From assembly GCF_022984075.1 (NCBI RefSeq), contig NZ_JALAAD010000001.1:682001-746000 (forward strand): DNA of 64,000 bases. Direction: 5' to 3'. A program made the position numbers and the translations under genes. Source of the DNA: Synechococcus sp. C9. Its GTDB lineage: Bacteria > Cyanobacteriota > Cyanobacteriia > Gloeomargaritales > Gloeomargaritaceae. Shown here piece after piece: positions 8,485 through 17,846 of the stretch (its first letter is position 1; each line of letters begins with the position of its first letter). The notes beneath the pieces are model-generated. The model was given only the letters and a program-made list of their open reading frames with translations. It ran no database searches and was not told where the DNA came from.

Positions 8485-10322
8485 ACCGTTGGCGGCTGCG
8501 GATTCACCAACTGCTCGCCCAACCGACCTCCCGTCTGGCGGCGAGTGTTTTGTCCAAGTACCGCCTGCGCCTGCTGGGTACAGTGTTGTTGAATGTGGGC
8601 ACCGGTTTGCTGGAGGGTTCGACCTACCTCTCGGTGTACCTGGCGTTGAGTGTTTTGGGGGATGAGCAGTTTCGTGTCCCGTTTTTGTGGCGGTGGGTGG
8701 GGGACTGGCCCCGTTTGCAGGTGGTGGCGCTGTTGGTGGTGATTGCCCTGGGGTTTCAGGTTCTTCAAAGTGCTTTGAAGTATTTCAGCATCCTGATCAC
8801 TAGCTATCTGGGCAATCGGATCAGTATGTACGTAAGCCAATTGTTATTTGAGCGGATGTTACATTTTAGTTTTCCCTGTATTAGCCGTTATCGGCACGGG
8901 GAGTTGGTGAATTTTTTAGATTTGGGCATCTTGTCCAGTAGCCTGGTTTTAACCAGTAATCGTCTGGTGTTGGCGATGTGCCTGATGGCTTCCTACCTGG
9001 CGGTTTTGATTTGGATTTCCCCCTTGGTGTTGTTGTCAACCCTGGTTTTATCGGCGACGTTGATCTGGATGCAACGGCAAATTATCCCTCGGATTCAAAA
9101 GGCCGCCTTTTCCCTCACGGGGGAATCTGCCGATGTTAAAAGCCATATGGTCGAGAGCCTCCAGGCCCTGCGGGTGATTTACAGTTTTAATCGCCATGAC
9201 TACACCCTGGCGCAATTGCGGTATCTGCAACGGAATGTCCTGCGGCTGATTGACCGGCAGGTGGCCTGGAGTACCTTGCCTGACCCGCTTTCCTCGGTTT
9301 TGTCCACGACGGTACTTTCCGTGATGCTGTTGGGGGGGCTGTGGGTACTAAGCCAGGGCCGTCCCGTGAATTTGCTTTTGCCCACCTTGGCCACGTTTAT
9401 TTCGGCCTACAACCGGTTTGCCGCCCAGAGCCAGAATTTGGTGCGGATGTCCACGGAATTGGGGGTGCTGTGCGGTTCCCTGCAGATGTTAAATGGGTTT
9501 CTCGACCCCCAGGATAAGGAATTTTTGCGGACGGAGGGCTTGCCGTTTGCGGGCATCCAGCGGGAAATCCGGTTTGACCGGGTGACGTTGCAGTATCCGG
9601 GGACGGCGGCACCGGCGGTGGTGGATTTGAGTTTTACCCTCCCGGCGGGGCAGGTGACCGCTTTGGTGGGGGCTTCCGGGGCGGGGAAATCCTCCGTAGC
9701 GGACCTGCTGATTGGTCTGTATGAACCCACGGCGGGGCAAATTCTGGTGGATGGGGTGGACCGGCGGGAACTGTCCTTGGCGGACTGGTGGCAGTATCTG
9801 GGGGTGGTGAGTCAGGATAATTTTGTGTTCAATGCCACGATTCGGGAAAATATCCGTTTTGGCCGGTTGGAGGCGACGGATGCGGAGGTGGAGCGGGCGG
9901 CAGAGGCGGCCTATGCGGCGGAATTTATCGAGCGGTTGCCCGAGGGGTACGATACGGTGGTGGGGGAACGGGGCTACCGGCTTTCCGGGGGACAGCGGCA
10001 ACGGTTGGCCCTGGCACGGGCGATTTTGCGCCAACCCAAACTGTTAGTACTGGATGAGGCCACCTCGGCTCTGGATTCCCAATCGGAGGCTTTGGTGCAA
10101 CAGGCTTTGTATGCTTTTCAACAAAACCGCACGGTCCTGGTGATTGCCCACCGGTTGTCCACGATTCGCAATGCCGACCAAATCCTGGTGCTGGAGCAGG
10201 GGCGCTTGGTGGAGCAGGGCACCCACGAGGAATTGCTCCGCCGGGGGGGAGCCTATGCCCACTACTGGCAGTTGCAGGTGGCGGGGCAAAAACCGGCTCC
10301 GGAGTTAGGGGCGAGGGCGTAA
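8481..10322 (+). CDS. ABC exporter, fused membrane and ATPase domains
   Basis: A 613-residue half-transporter of the MsbA/lipid-peptide exporter class, acting as a homodimer in the inner membrane. Residues 1-335 hold about six membrane helices. The nucleotide-binding domain has Walker A GASGAGKSS (397-405), the Q-loop SQDNFVFNATIRENI, the signature RLSGGQRQRLALARAIL, Walker B LLVLDEATSALD and the switch His in IAHRLSTIRNADQI. The open frame extends upstream through the YbjN gene, but ATG 8481 gives the proper N-terminus. Cargo is not determined. It is followed 38 bp later by ssb. Confidence 0.9.
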   Translation: MNRWRLRIHQLLAQPTSRLAASVLSKYRLRLLGTVLLNVGTGLLEGSTYLSVYLALSVLGDEQFRVPFLWRWVGDWPRLQVVALLVVIALGFQVLQSALKYFSILITSYLGNRISMYVSQLLFERMLHFSFPCISRYRHGELVNFLDLGILSSSLVLTSNRLVLAMCLMASYLAVLIWISPLVLLSTLVLSATLIWMQRQIIPRIQKAAFSLTGESADVKSHMVESLQALRVIYSFNRHDYTLAQLRYLQRNVLRLIDRQVAWSTLPDPLSSVLSTTVLSVMLLGGLWVLSQGRPVNLLLPTLATFISAYNRFAAQSQNLVRMSTELGVLCGSLQMLNGFLDPQDKEFLRTEGLPFAGIQREIRFDRVTLQYPGTAAPAVVDLSFTLPAGQVTALVGASGAGKSSVADLLIGLYEPTAGQILVDGVDRRELSLADWWQYLGVVSQDNFVFNATIRENIRFGRLEATDAEVERAAEAAYAAEFIERLPEGYDTVVGERGYRLSGGQRQRLALARAILRQPKLLVLDEATSALDSQSEALVQQALYAFQQNRTVLVIAHRLSTIRNADQILVLEQGRLVEQGTHEELLRRGGAYAHYWQLQVAGQKPAPELGARA

Positions 10323-10360
10323 ATGCTATTCTGGGGCTAACCCTTCGCTGAGAACCAGTT

Positions 10361-10711
10361 ATGACGTGGGCAATGGTAACGGTCTGTGGTTACGTGGCGG
10401 CCAAACCGACGATTCGCCATTTTGAACGGGGCACGGTGCTGTGCAGTTTTCCCCTGTACGTAAGCCGCCGCAAAACGGAAGGGGAGGAGGTTCCCCCCTT
10501 GAAATTTCAGGTGGAAATATGGGGCAATCAGGCGGAAACGGCCATGAATTTATTGGATAAGGGGGCACGCACCACCGTCACCGGGCGGCTGGATGAAGAC
10601 CATTACACGGATAAAGAGGGACAACCGGCCACGGCGTTGAAAATCCGCTTTGCGGAGGTGTTGGATTACGGGGTGAAACCGGCGGAGGAACCGGCACCGG
10701 CCAGTCCATGA
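10361..10711 (+). CDS. ssb: Single-stranded DNA-binding protein (OB fold)
   Basis: A 116-residue cyanobacterial SSB that coats single-stranded DNA in replication and repair. The OB-fold strands are visible: VCGYVAAKPTIRHFERGTVLCSFPLYVSRR, then LKFQVEIWGNQAE, LDKGARTTVTGRLDED and ALKIRFAEV. It lacks the long acidic C-terminal tail of E. coli SSB and ends in a short Pro/Glu-rich stretch. The stop overlaps the ribD start by four bases (ATGA). The ATG at 10361 is chosen, and a second ATG four codons later is possible. Confidence 0.88.
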   Translation: MTWAMVTVCGYVAAKPTIRHFERGTVLCSFPLYVSRRKTEGEEVPPLKFQVEIWGNQAETAMNLLDKGARTTVTGRLDEDHYTDKEGQPATALKIRFAEVLDYGVKPAEEPAPASP

Positions 10712-11817
10712 CCGCAGATGAACACTACATGACCCGTTGCCTGGAGTTGGCCCAACAGGCGTGGGGACGTACCAGTCCCAATCCCTTGGTGGGGGCGGTG
10801 ATTGTCCAAGCCGGGCAGGTGGTGGGGGAGGGGTTCCATCCCCAGGCGGGACAGCCCCATGCGGAGGTGTTTGCTCTGCGGGCGGCGGGGGATCAGGCTC
10901 GGGGGGCCACCCTCTATGTGAACTTGGAGCCGTGTAATCACTTTGGCCGTACTCCCCCCTGTACGGAAGCGGTGATCCAAGCCGGGATTCGGCGGGTGGT
11001 GGTGGGGATGATTGACCCCGACCCCCGGGTGACAGGGAGCGGGATTGCCCGGTTACGGCAGGCGGGCATTGAGGTGACGGTGGGGGTGTTGGCCGAGGAC
11101 TGTCAGGCTCTCAACGAAGGGTTTTGCCATCGGGTGCAGACCGGGCGGGCCTTTGGCATTCTCAAGTACGCCATGACCCTAGATGGAAAAATTGCCAGCA
11201 GTACGGGGGACAGCCTCTGGATCACGGGGGAGGCGGCCCGGCAATGGGTTTATCGCCTGCGTTCCCGTTGTGATGCGGTGATCACCGGCGGGAATACGGT
11301 GCGGCGGGACAATCCGGCCTTGACCACCCACGGGTTAACCCCCCATTCGCCCCTGCGGGTGGTGTTGTCCCACAGCCTGAATTTGCCCTGGGATGCCCAG
11401 GTGTGGCAGGGGGATGAACAGCGGCGCACCCTATTGATCACGCCCCGGCGGGCCGAGCGACCAGCGCTATTAGAAAAACTCCAGGCTTTGGGGGTAGAGG
11501 TGCTGGAACTAGAACCCTGTACTCCGGCAACGGTGGTGGCAGAACTGACCCAGCGGGGTTGTAATACGGTGCTGTGGGAATGTGGGGGGACTCTGGCGGC
11601 CCAGGCGATCCGGGCAGGGGCCGTGCAAAAAATCATGGCGTTTATCGCCCCAAAACTCATTGGGGGTGTCCAGGCACCGACCCCGGTGGGGGACTTGGGC
11701 GTGACCCAGATGCAGAGGGCACTGGCATTAACCCGTTGTCACCTGGAACCCATCGGGCAGGATTGGCTCATCCAAGGTTATCTCCCAGCCGAGACCCCAC
11801 CCTTGGGAATTATCTAA
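10708..11817 (+). CDS. ribD: Bifunctional riboflavin deaminase/reductase
   Basis: Carries out two successive steps of riboflavin synthesis: deamination of the diaminopyrimidine and reduction of its ribose. The deaminase zinc site is His51-Ala-Glu53 with Cys76 and Cys85 (EPCNHFGRTPPC). The reductase domain begins near residue 147 with KYAMTLDGKIASSTGDS and contains DAVITGGNTVRRDNP. Length of 369 residues is standard. It is translationally coupled to ssb by the ATGA overlap. It converges on the CHAT-domain gene, with 21 bp between the stops. Confidence 0.95.
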   Translation: MTADEHYMTRCLELAQQAWGRTSPNPLVGAVIVQAGQVVGEGFHPQAGQPHAEVFALRAAGDQARGATLYVNLEPCNHFGRTPPCTEAVIQAGIRRVVVGMIDPDPRVTGSGIARLRQAGIEVTVGVLAEDCQALNEGFCHRVQTGRAFGILKYAMTLDGKIASSTGDSLWITGEAARQWVYRLRSRCDAVITGGNTVRRDNPALTTHGLTPHSPLRVVLSHSLNLPWDAQVWQGDEQRRTLLITPRRAERPALLEKLQALGVEVLELEPCTPATVVAELTQRGCNTVLWECGGTLAAQAIRAGAVQKIMAFIAPKLIGGVQAPTPVGDLGVTQMQRALALTRCHLEPIGQDWLIQGYLPAETPPLGII

Positions 11818-11838
11818 ATTACGGCAATCTGAATGACT

Positions 11839-14800
11839 TTACCAGGGGCTACCGATGAGGGTAAACGCCGCCCAGTAGTAGGGATGGTTCAACACCTGAT
11901 CCCCCCGCTGGGCAATCGCTGACGGCACCGGAATGCCGCCCCGCACCCCCCGCAGTTCGCCCCCTTTAATCGTGACTTTCCCTCGCAACATGGCAATTTG
12001 CGCCTGCCGCAATGCCTCCGCCTTGATGGGTGCCTGCCGCAGATTTTTGTAAAACTCGGTCATCAACGCCAGGGTGCCCTCATCCGACACATACCACAGG
12101 GAAGCTAGGGCACTTTTCACCCCCGCCTGCACCGCCAAACCCGCAAACCCCAATTCCGCACTCACATCCCCCACCGACGTCCGACAGGCACTCAGGGTCA
12201 ACAATTCCACCACATTCGGTTCCCGCAGAGGCAATTGCCGCAGTTGAGGTAAATTCAACCGTTGATTGTTGCCAAATTCAATGTAAGAATCGCTCAATCG
12301 TCCCGGGGCAAAATCCGCATGGGTCGCCAAGTGGATGATGGGATAACCGCCCTGCAATCGCTCCTGGGTCAAGCGTTGCACCGTAAATTCCTGATTCAAA
12401 AAGGACTGCCCCGGCCATTCCTCCGTAATCACCTTCAATTCCACCGGTACCGCTGGTAAAGGCGCTTGATTGGCAAAGGTATCGGCCCCCATCGCCAACA
12501 CCCGACTATCCCGCAGGTTGCGGTAACGGGTATCAATCAAATTCACGCTGGGAATCAGAGCCGTGCTGTATTTTTCCACCAAAAACCGCTGGCCATCATG
12601 CAGAGCCGCCACGGGCAATAACCGCAAGCCATTGTCCATCGAGAACAGCAGGGTATCAATCCCCTGGGCTTGCAATTCTTTTTCAATGGGCGCAATGAAC
12701 CACCGGTACAACTGCTGGGCATCTTTTAGGTAAGCATCGCTGGTACGCTGGCGGGGGTCTCTCAAAGCATTCAAAAATCGTTCCACCACCGGCATCAAGT
12801 TGGCTCGTTTCGCTTCAGGAATCCCCCGCACCACGGGCTGGACTTTGGCTTCCCGCTGGGCAAATGGCTCGGTGGACGCAACCAAACCTGCTCTAGCCAC
12901 CCCTGCCCGACTCCCCGGCGGAATAGCGGCAATCGTCAACTGCTGTTCATCCACCACCAAATAAACAATGGCGGTTTTTTTGCCCGTTTCCTTAGCCAAG
13001 CGACTGAGCATATTCCCAATCGCTTCGACCGAGTTTAAGTTATTAATGGGGCTGACTCCTAAAAAGCGATCAAATTCCTTGGTAAATAAGGTATCTAGTG
13101 GCAAAATTGCCGCAAAATCCCCGCTACCTAATGCTGTTCTGATTTCCCCGCCAAAAGGGACAATACTAGTAGTTCCCTCTTGGGGAGTTTGGATAGTACC
13201 GGAATCAATTACAAGGAGACCATCCCCAGAAAAACTTTCCAGGCTACCAGTATTGATATTGCCGCCTGCACCCAAAAAGATACCTTCACTGGTAATATCA
13301 CCGGTTTGGATATTGCCAAACTCATTAACAATCAGGACAACCCCGGCAAGACTCAATAGTTCAGCGGTATTGATACTACTTGCCTCCCCAAAGGTAGCAA
13401 TACCAATGCTTCCCAAGAGGGTAGCGATATTACCAGTACGGATATTGCCGGAAGTGCTAACAATGAAAACATCCCCAAGCAAGGTAATGATATCGCCGGT
13501 TTGGATATTGCCGAACTCGCTAATAATATTGACATTCCCAAGGGCAGAAGTGATGTTACCAGATTTAACATTACCGGAAGTGCTACCAGTGCTACCGACG
13601 AGGACATCCAAAGAAGCAGTAATATCACCGGTTTCAATGTTGCCGGACTCGCTGACAACGCTAACTTTCCCAAGGTCAGAAGTAAGATTACCGGTTACAA
13701 TATCACTGGCAATGCTCGCAACATTTATATCCCCAAGTTCAGAAGTGAGATTACCAGTTTGGATAGTGCCGGAAGTGCTACCAGTGCTACCGATGAGGAC
13801 ATCCAAGGAAGCAGTTATATCACCGGTTTGAATGTTACCAACCTCGCTCACAACACTGACATTCCCAAGGGCAGAAGTGATGTTACCAGATTTAACATTA
13901 CCGGAAGTGCTACCAGTGTTACCGACGAGGACATCAAAAGAAGCAGTGATATCACCGGTTTGAATATTACCAACCTCGCTCACAACACTGACATTCCCAA
14001 AAGAACTTTGTAAATCACCCGTATTGATGCTACCATCTGAAGTCAAAGCAATGCCTTCGGTTGCGACAATATCGCCTGTAGAGATACCATTTCCTGCCCT
14101 GAAAGACACCTCCCCATCGGATAAAGAAATCAAGGCATTGGCATTGATAGTGTTATCCGCAGAGAACGATAGACTGAGACCAGAACCAGAAATTTGATTG
14201 CTAATAGTAATATTATTGCCTGCATCTATTGACAAAGTAGTATCGCCAAAAGTTCCAACAATGTCACCGTTAAAAGTAATATCATTGCTCGCCCGAAGTA
14301 CCACATTATTTGTAGATAATTGAGAAACCAAGGCAGTATTACTAATAAACACGTCCCGTCCTGGTATGGCAAGGAAAAGGATCAGTGGCAATCGATTATC
14401 ATCAGGCGCACTAAACGCATCAATTAAGGTGATATTTACGGTAATATTGACTGGATCAAGCAGGAGGGTACCTGTCTTGCCCTTAGGTGCCGACGTATCC
14501 ACATTCCCCGTGAATCTTAAACTTTCTTTCCCCGATACTTCCACCAATCCCCCATCCCCAGCGTTCTGTCCTCCCTTGGCGGTGATCCTGCCCCGAAAAT
14601 CCGTCCCCTTGTCCGCCCACACAATCACCCTGCCTCCATCTCCAGAGTTAACCGCATCGGCAGTTAATTGAGAATCACGACTCACAAACGTATATTGGGC
14701 GTTGGGTTGTGTCCCTTTGCCCTGAAATTCACCCCCGATTAAAATCTCACCGCCCCCGGTAAATCCTGAAGCGTTAATTTCACTGTTTACTAAGGCGATT

Positions 14801-15720
14801 TGGGTGCCAAAAACGCCCACATTACCCCCCATTTGACTCGCACTCGAAACATCTAACGCCCCAGAAACAATTGTGGTGCCCGTACTTGTAGGAATTTGCA
14901 CATTAGAACCCGCTACCCTCACCGTGCCATTGCTATTTTGAGTAACCGTGGTTACCCCACCCCCGGTGAGCAATTCCGGCAGACGAGTAGTAGGAATATT
15001 TCCCTCCCCATCCATCATTTGGGCGGCTTGTTGGGGGTTAAATTCTAAACTTAATAATTGCCCCGCTTGCGACAACCGCACCAGATTTTCCCCCGGCACG
15101 GCGGCTAGAGTGATATTCCCCCCTGGTGCTTGAATTGTGCCCGTATTAATCACTTGACCGGCAATCAAACTCACATTTTGCCCTGGATTAACCGTTAAAT
15201 TTCCCTCATTGACAATCGCCGCCGGGTCTTTGCGGTCAAAAGCAAACCCAATCGGTTCCCCCGCCAATTTGCTGTAGTCATTCACCCCAACAGCATTAAA
15301 ACTCCCACCCGGAAACATAATCCGGTCAGCAGTGGTAGCTCTAAACGAAGCGGGCACATTCAAACTCGCCCCTTGCCCAAACACAATCCCCGCCGGGTTC
15401 ATCAGGTACAAATTGCTATTGCCGCCCGTGACTTTGATCAGCCCGTTAATCACCGACACTTCGCCGCCCGTCACCCGTGCCAGAATGTTGCGGATCGCCG
15501 GGTTAGACAGGAAATGGGCAATCTGCGCCTGACTCAAGCCAAATTTGGCAAAACTGTGAAAGAGATTCGCCCCCGCCCTCGTGCCGCCCGTGATGTCAAA
15601 CTGCTGACCATTCACCGTTACTTGCGTCCCCAGCCCGTTGGGAACAACCTGCGCCTGAGCAGGACAGGCAAAAGCCAGACACACCATCCATAACGACCAA
15701 CGCCAGCGCAACATTTGCAT
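11839..15720 (-). CDS. Secreted TPS-domain/beta-helix protein with C-terminal CHAT protease domain
   Basis: A 1293-residue exoprotein. Residues 1-23 form a signal peptide ending AQA. Residues about 24-160 are the two-partner-secretion (filamentous haemagglutinin N-terminal) domain, with the hallmark NPAGIVFGQGASLNVPASF. Residues 430-900 are repeated rungs of the type GNIQTGDITASLDVLV with a period near 20-22, indicating a beta-helix. The last 330 residues are a CHAT (caspase-like) domain with the catalytic pair His1134 (HLATHADF) and Cys1179 (LTLSACRTS). CHAT domains are cysteine peptidases. Secreted TPS-CHAT fusions occur in cyanobacteria, but their substrate and role are unknown. No TpsB pore gene is in the window. 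Confidence 0.92.
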   Translation of the reverse strand: MQMLRWRWSLWMVCLAFACPAQAQVVPNGLGTQVTVNGQQFDITGGTRAGANLFHSFAKFGLSQAQIAHFLSNPAIRNILARVTGGEVSVINGLIKVTGGNSNLYLMNPAGIVFGQGASLNVPASFRATTADRIMFPGGSFNAVGVNDYSKLAGEPIGFAFDRKDPAAIVNEGNLTVNPGQNVSLIAGQVINTGTIQAPGGNITLAAVPGENLVRLSQAGQLLSLEFNPQQAAQMMDGEGNIPTTRLPELLTGGGVTTVTQNSNGTVRVAGSNVQIPTSTGTTIVSGALDVSSASQMGGNVGVFGTQIALVNSEINASGFTGGGEILIGGEFQGKGTQPNAQYTFVSRDSQLTADAVNSGDGGRVIVWADKGTDFRGRITAKGGQNAGDGGLVEVSGKESLRFTGNVDTSAPKGKTGTLLLDPVNITVNITLIDAFSAPDDNRLPLILFLAIPGRDVFISNTALVSQLSTNNVVLRASNDITFNGDIVGTFGDTTLSIDAGNNITISNQISGSGLSLSFSADNTINANALISLSDGEVSFRAGNGISTGDIVATEGIALTSDGSINTGDLQSSFGNVSVVSEVGNIQTGDITASFDVLVGNTGSTSGNVKSGNITSALGNVSVVSEVGNIQTGDITASLDVLIGSTGSTSGTIQTGNLTSELGDINVASIASDIVTGNLTSDLGKVSVVSESGNIETGDITASLDVLVGSTGSTSGNVKSGNITSALGNVNIISEFGNIQTGDIITLLGDVFIVSTSGNIRTGNIATLLGSIGIATFGEASSINTAELLSLAGVVLIVNEFGNIQTGDITSEGIFLGAGGNINTGSLESFSGDGLLVIDSGTIQTPQEGTTSIVPFGGEIRTALGSGDFAAILPLDTLFTKEFDRFLGVSPINNLNSVEAIGNMLSRLAKETGKKTAIVYLVVDEQQLTIAAIPPGSRAGVARAGLVASTEPFAQREAKVQPVVRGIPEAKRANLMPVVERFLNALRDPRQRTSDAYLKDAQQLYRWFIAPIEKELQAQGIDTLLFSMDNGLRLLPVAALHDGQRFLVEKYSTALIPSVNLIDTRYRNLRDSRVLAMGADTFANQAPLPAVPVELKVITEEWPGQSFLNQEFTVQRLTQERLQGGYPIIHLATHADFAPGRLSDSYIEFGNNQRLNLPQLRQLPLREPNVVELLTLSACRTSVGDVSAELGFAGLAVQAGVKSALASLWYVSDEGTLALMTEFYKNLRQAPIKAEALRQAQIAMLRGKVTIKGGELRGVRGGIPVPSAIAQRGDQVLNHPYYWAAFTLIGSPW
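13500..14030 (-). repeat. In-frame tandem DNA repeats encoding beta-helix rungs
   Basis: Inside the CHAT gene, segments beginning near 13501, 13621, 13800 and 13920 repeat almost word for word at DNA level (for example ATATCACCGGTTTGAATATT and TGCCGGAAGTGCTACCAGTG, + strand). They encode GNIQTGDITASLDVLVGSTG-type rungs. The near-identity suggests recent expansion by unequal recombination or slippage, so repeat number may vary between strains. Confidence 0.75.
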
Positions 15721-16276
15721 CGTTTTGTTTCCTAAATTAAATATAATTTAGTACATCTTTTAATCCTACCCTAATTGTAGGGTGAAGTTACGGAAACACA
15801 AGAAATTTTAATTTACCAAGGAGCAAATTGCTGTTTGAAGAAAGGGCACCTCTATAAATTCAAAGTTAGCGGTCGCAGCGCCCTTGGTTCTGAATAATAT
15901 GGGTATGCCAACGATGAAATTTATGGCTATGTCACGCAGGCTATGGGTTGGCTCCAATAAATAGAGATGCCCTTAATTCACTAATGATTGGCATAGGACA
16001 TAATTTTAACAAACCCCTCTCTGTGAAAGGATTTTGAGTGTTGATTACAGTACAACATCAGGAGCCTATTAATTTTTGTACTTACACGGTAGATTTGGAA
16101 ACCCCATTTTCTCCTTGGCGATTATCAATAATGCAGGTGTTATTCTCAATAGCTATGAATTAATAGATGCGTCTATCATCATTTACTTAAGACTCTCCCA
16201 TATCCAACCCCTCCGTGTGTCACCTTCGATATTATCTGAACAACAGGTTATAGTCAAAAAGATTCATTAAAAACCT
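15721..16276. other. Intergenic region (556 bp) without recognised gene
   Basis: This AT-rich gap separates the CHAT gene start from the cysteine lyase. It holds a family-2 repeat (15842-15974) and, nearer 16277, sequence with stop codons in most frames. The only longer frame (16076-16270) begins with TTG, lacks a ribosome site and resembles nothing known. The CHAT gene promoter should lie in 15721-15840, where the sequence is AT-rich, but no clear -35/-10 pair stands out. Confidence 0.6.
15842..15974 (+). repeat. Family-2 MITE-like repeat (133 bp)
   Basis: The ends are inverted repeats: AAGGGCACCTCTATA on the left and AATAGAGATGCCCTT on the right. The interior carries GGTCGCAG and TTGGTTCT, also found in family 1, and GTCACGCAGGCTAT, which recurs in other family-2 copies (21878, 62152). 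It is non-coding. Confidence 0.75.
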
Positions 16277-17428
16277 ATGAAGAAACCGATGGATATTGAC
16301 CCCCAGCGCAGTTATTTCCTGGCGTTGCAGGACAAAATATACCTCAATTTTGGCGGTCAAGGCACCCTGCCAACCCCGGCGATCACCGCCATGCAGTCAG
16401 CCTACCTGGAAGGTCAAAAATACGGGCCCTTTAGCCGCCGTGCCCTGGATTGGGTAGCAGAGCAAGAGCATTTGACCCGCACCGCCTTGGCAGAAACCTT
16501 AAACGTTGCCACAACGGACATTACCCTCACCCAGTCCACGACCCAGGGCTGTGCCATTGTCCTCTGGGGCTGGTCTTGGCAACCGGGAGACCATCTCCTG
16601 CTCAGCGATGGGGAACATCCAGGGGTGGTGGCAAATGTGGCGCAATTGGCACGAAAGTTCGGCGTGACCTGGAGTACCTGCCCCCTGAGTTATTGTACTG
16701 ATAATAGCGTGACAATTTTAGAACAATTTATCCAGCCCACTACCCGGATGCTGGTGTTGAGCCATATCCTTTGGCACACGGGGGAAGTGCTGCCCCTGGC
16801 GGAGATTGGGGCATTTTGTGCCGCCCACAATATCAAATTATTGGTAGATGGGGCGCAATCCCTGGGGGTATTGCCCCTAGATTTAACTGGGGTGGATTTT
16901 TACGCCGCCACCGGGCACAAATGGCTCTGTGGCCCGGCAGGGTTAGGGGTTTTGTATATTCACCCGCAGTACCGGGAGTCCCTGCAACCCACCCACTGCG
17001 GCTGGCGGGGCTTACAGGGATTTACGGATGGGCAACCCCAGTGGTCAGCGGACGGACAACGGCACGAAATTGCTACCACCGCCTGGGAATTGGGGGTGGG
17101 ACTGCGGGCTAGTTTAACCCTGCACCAGTCCTGGGGTACAGCCAGTCAACGGTACGAGCGTTTGATCCACACCGCTGGGGCACTGTGGACGGAACTGGGG
17201 ACGATCCCACACCTCACCCGCCTTCTGCCTTACCCGCCCTCCAGTGGGCTGGTCAGTTTTCGGAGCGCAGACCATGACCCGGAAACCCTTGCCCAAACGT
17301 TGGAACAGCGGGGAATCTGCGTGCGAGCGGTTGCCGCTGGGGCTTGTGTGCGGGCTTCTGTCCATTACCTCACCACCACCCAGGAAGTCCAGCAACTCGC
17401 CCAGGTTTTGCGGGAACTAGAGGGATGA
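16277..17428 (+). CDS. PLP-dependent cysteine/cystine C-S lyase (class V aminotransferase fold)
   Basis: A 383-residue fold-type I PLP enzyme. The PLP-binding Lys215 lies in [10 protein letters not shown] and the pyridine-N aspartate is Asp191 in VDGAQSLG. It resembles the cyanobacterial C-DES lyase, which splits cystine or cysteine to release sulfur for iron-sulfur assembly, more than a true SufS/IscS desulfurase: the active-site loop cysteine region differs. The ATG at 16277 starts 6 bp after a frame of doubtful reality. The 3' end overlaps the psbJ stop by 12 bp on the opposite strand. Confidence 0.82.
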   Translation: MKKPMDIDPQRSYFLALQDKIYLNFGGQGTLPTPAITAMQSAYLEGQKYGPFSRRALDWVAEQEHLTRTALAETLNVATTDITLTQSTTQGCAIVLWGWSWQPGDHLLLSDGEHPGVVANVAQLARKFGVTWSTCPLSYCTDNSVTILEQFIQPTTRMLVLSHILWHTGEVLPLAEIGAFCAAHNIKLLVDGAQSLGVLPLDLTGVDFYAATGHKWLCGPAGLGVLYIHPQYRESLQPTHCGWRGLQGFTDGQPQWSADGQRHEIATTAWELGVGLRASLTLHQSWGTASQRYERLIHTAGALWTELGTIPHLTRLLPYPPSSGLVSFRSADHDPETLAQTLEQRGICVRAVAAGACVRASVHYLTTTQEVQQLAQVLRELEG

Positions 17429-17539
17429 ACCCACCCCCACGTAGGAACCCCAGAAAAAGAGGGCGACCACTGCCAGTACCCCCATACCGGCGACCGTACC
17501 CACCAACCACAGGGGAATGCGACCGGAAGACATACGCAT
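17417..17539 (-). CDS. psbJ: Photosystem II protein PsbJ
   Basis: A 40-residue single-span thylakoid protein ([20 protein letters not shown]…[13 protein letters not shown]) needed for plastoquinone handling and assembly at the acceptor side of PSII. It has a strong Shine-Dalgarno GGAGGT seven bases upstream. It is last in the psbE-F-L-J cluster, 42 bp after psbL. Its stop overlaps the 3' end of the convergent cysteine lyase gene by 12 bp. Confidence 0.95.
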   Translation of the reverse strand: MRMSSGRIPLWLVGTVAGMGVLAVVALFFWGSYVGVGSSL

Positions 17540-17581
17540 TGTTTACCTCCTTGCTAATGAATTGAAACCCGGAAGGCGTAC

Positions 17582-17698
17582 CTAATTGAAAAAATAACTG
17601 GAGAATAAAATTGCCAGCACAAAAATCAACAACAATCCCAAGAATAGGGACGTGCGATTCAGTTCAACCGGCTGGGTATTGGGGTTTTTGTCAGCCAT
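17582..17698 (-). CDS. psbL: Photosystem II protein PsbL
   Basis: A 38-residue single-span protein with the signature [20 protein letters not shown] and the C-terminal SSYFFN. PsbL sits at the PSII monomer interface and protects against back electron flow from plastoquinol. It is one residue shorter than the common 39-residue form. The start is 13 bp after the psbF stop. A ribosome site AGGAG precedes it. Confidence 0.96.
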   Translation of the reverse strand: MADKNPNTQPVELNRTSLFLGLLLIFVLAILFSSYFFN

Positions 17699-17711
17699 GA
17701 TGTCAACACTC

Positions 17712-17846
17712 CTAACGGCGAATAAACTGCATGGCGGCAATGGCCCCCAAAAAGAAAATGGTCGGCACCGCCAGCGTATGTACCGCTAACCAGCGCACCG
17801 TAAAAATGGGGTAGGACACCGGCTCATCTGAGCGATTGGTGGTCAT
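17712..17846 (-). CDS. psbF: Cytochrome b559 beta subunit PsbF
   Basis: A 44-residue single-span protein ([20 protein letters not shown]…QFIRR). The haem-ligand histidine is in [19 protein letters not shown]. It forms the b559 haem site together with PsbE. Its ATG overlaps the psbE TGA by four bases (ATGA at 17843-17846), which would couple synthesis of the two subunits of one haem protein at about equal amounts. Confidence 0.97.
   Translation of the reverse strand: MTTNRSDEPVSYPIFTVRWLAVHTLAVPTIFFLGAIAAMQFIRR

Noticed and set aside
13500-14030. A CRISPR-like pattern of spaced repeats
   Set aside because: The repeats are in frame within the CHAT-domain gene, differ in length and encode beta-helix rungs. 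No cas gene is nearby.
16076-16270. A 64-codon frame before the cysteine lyase
   Set aside because: It has a TTG start, no ribosome site, and hydrophobic AT-driven composition without family resemblance.
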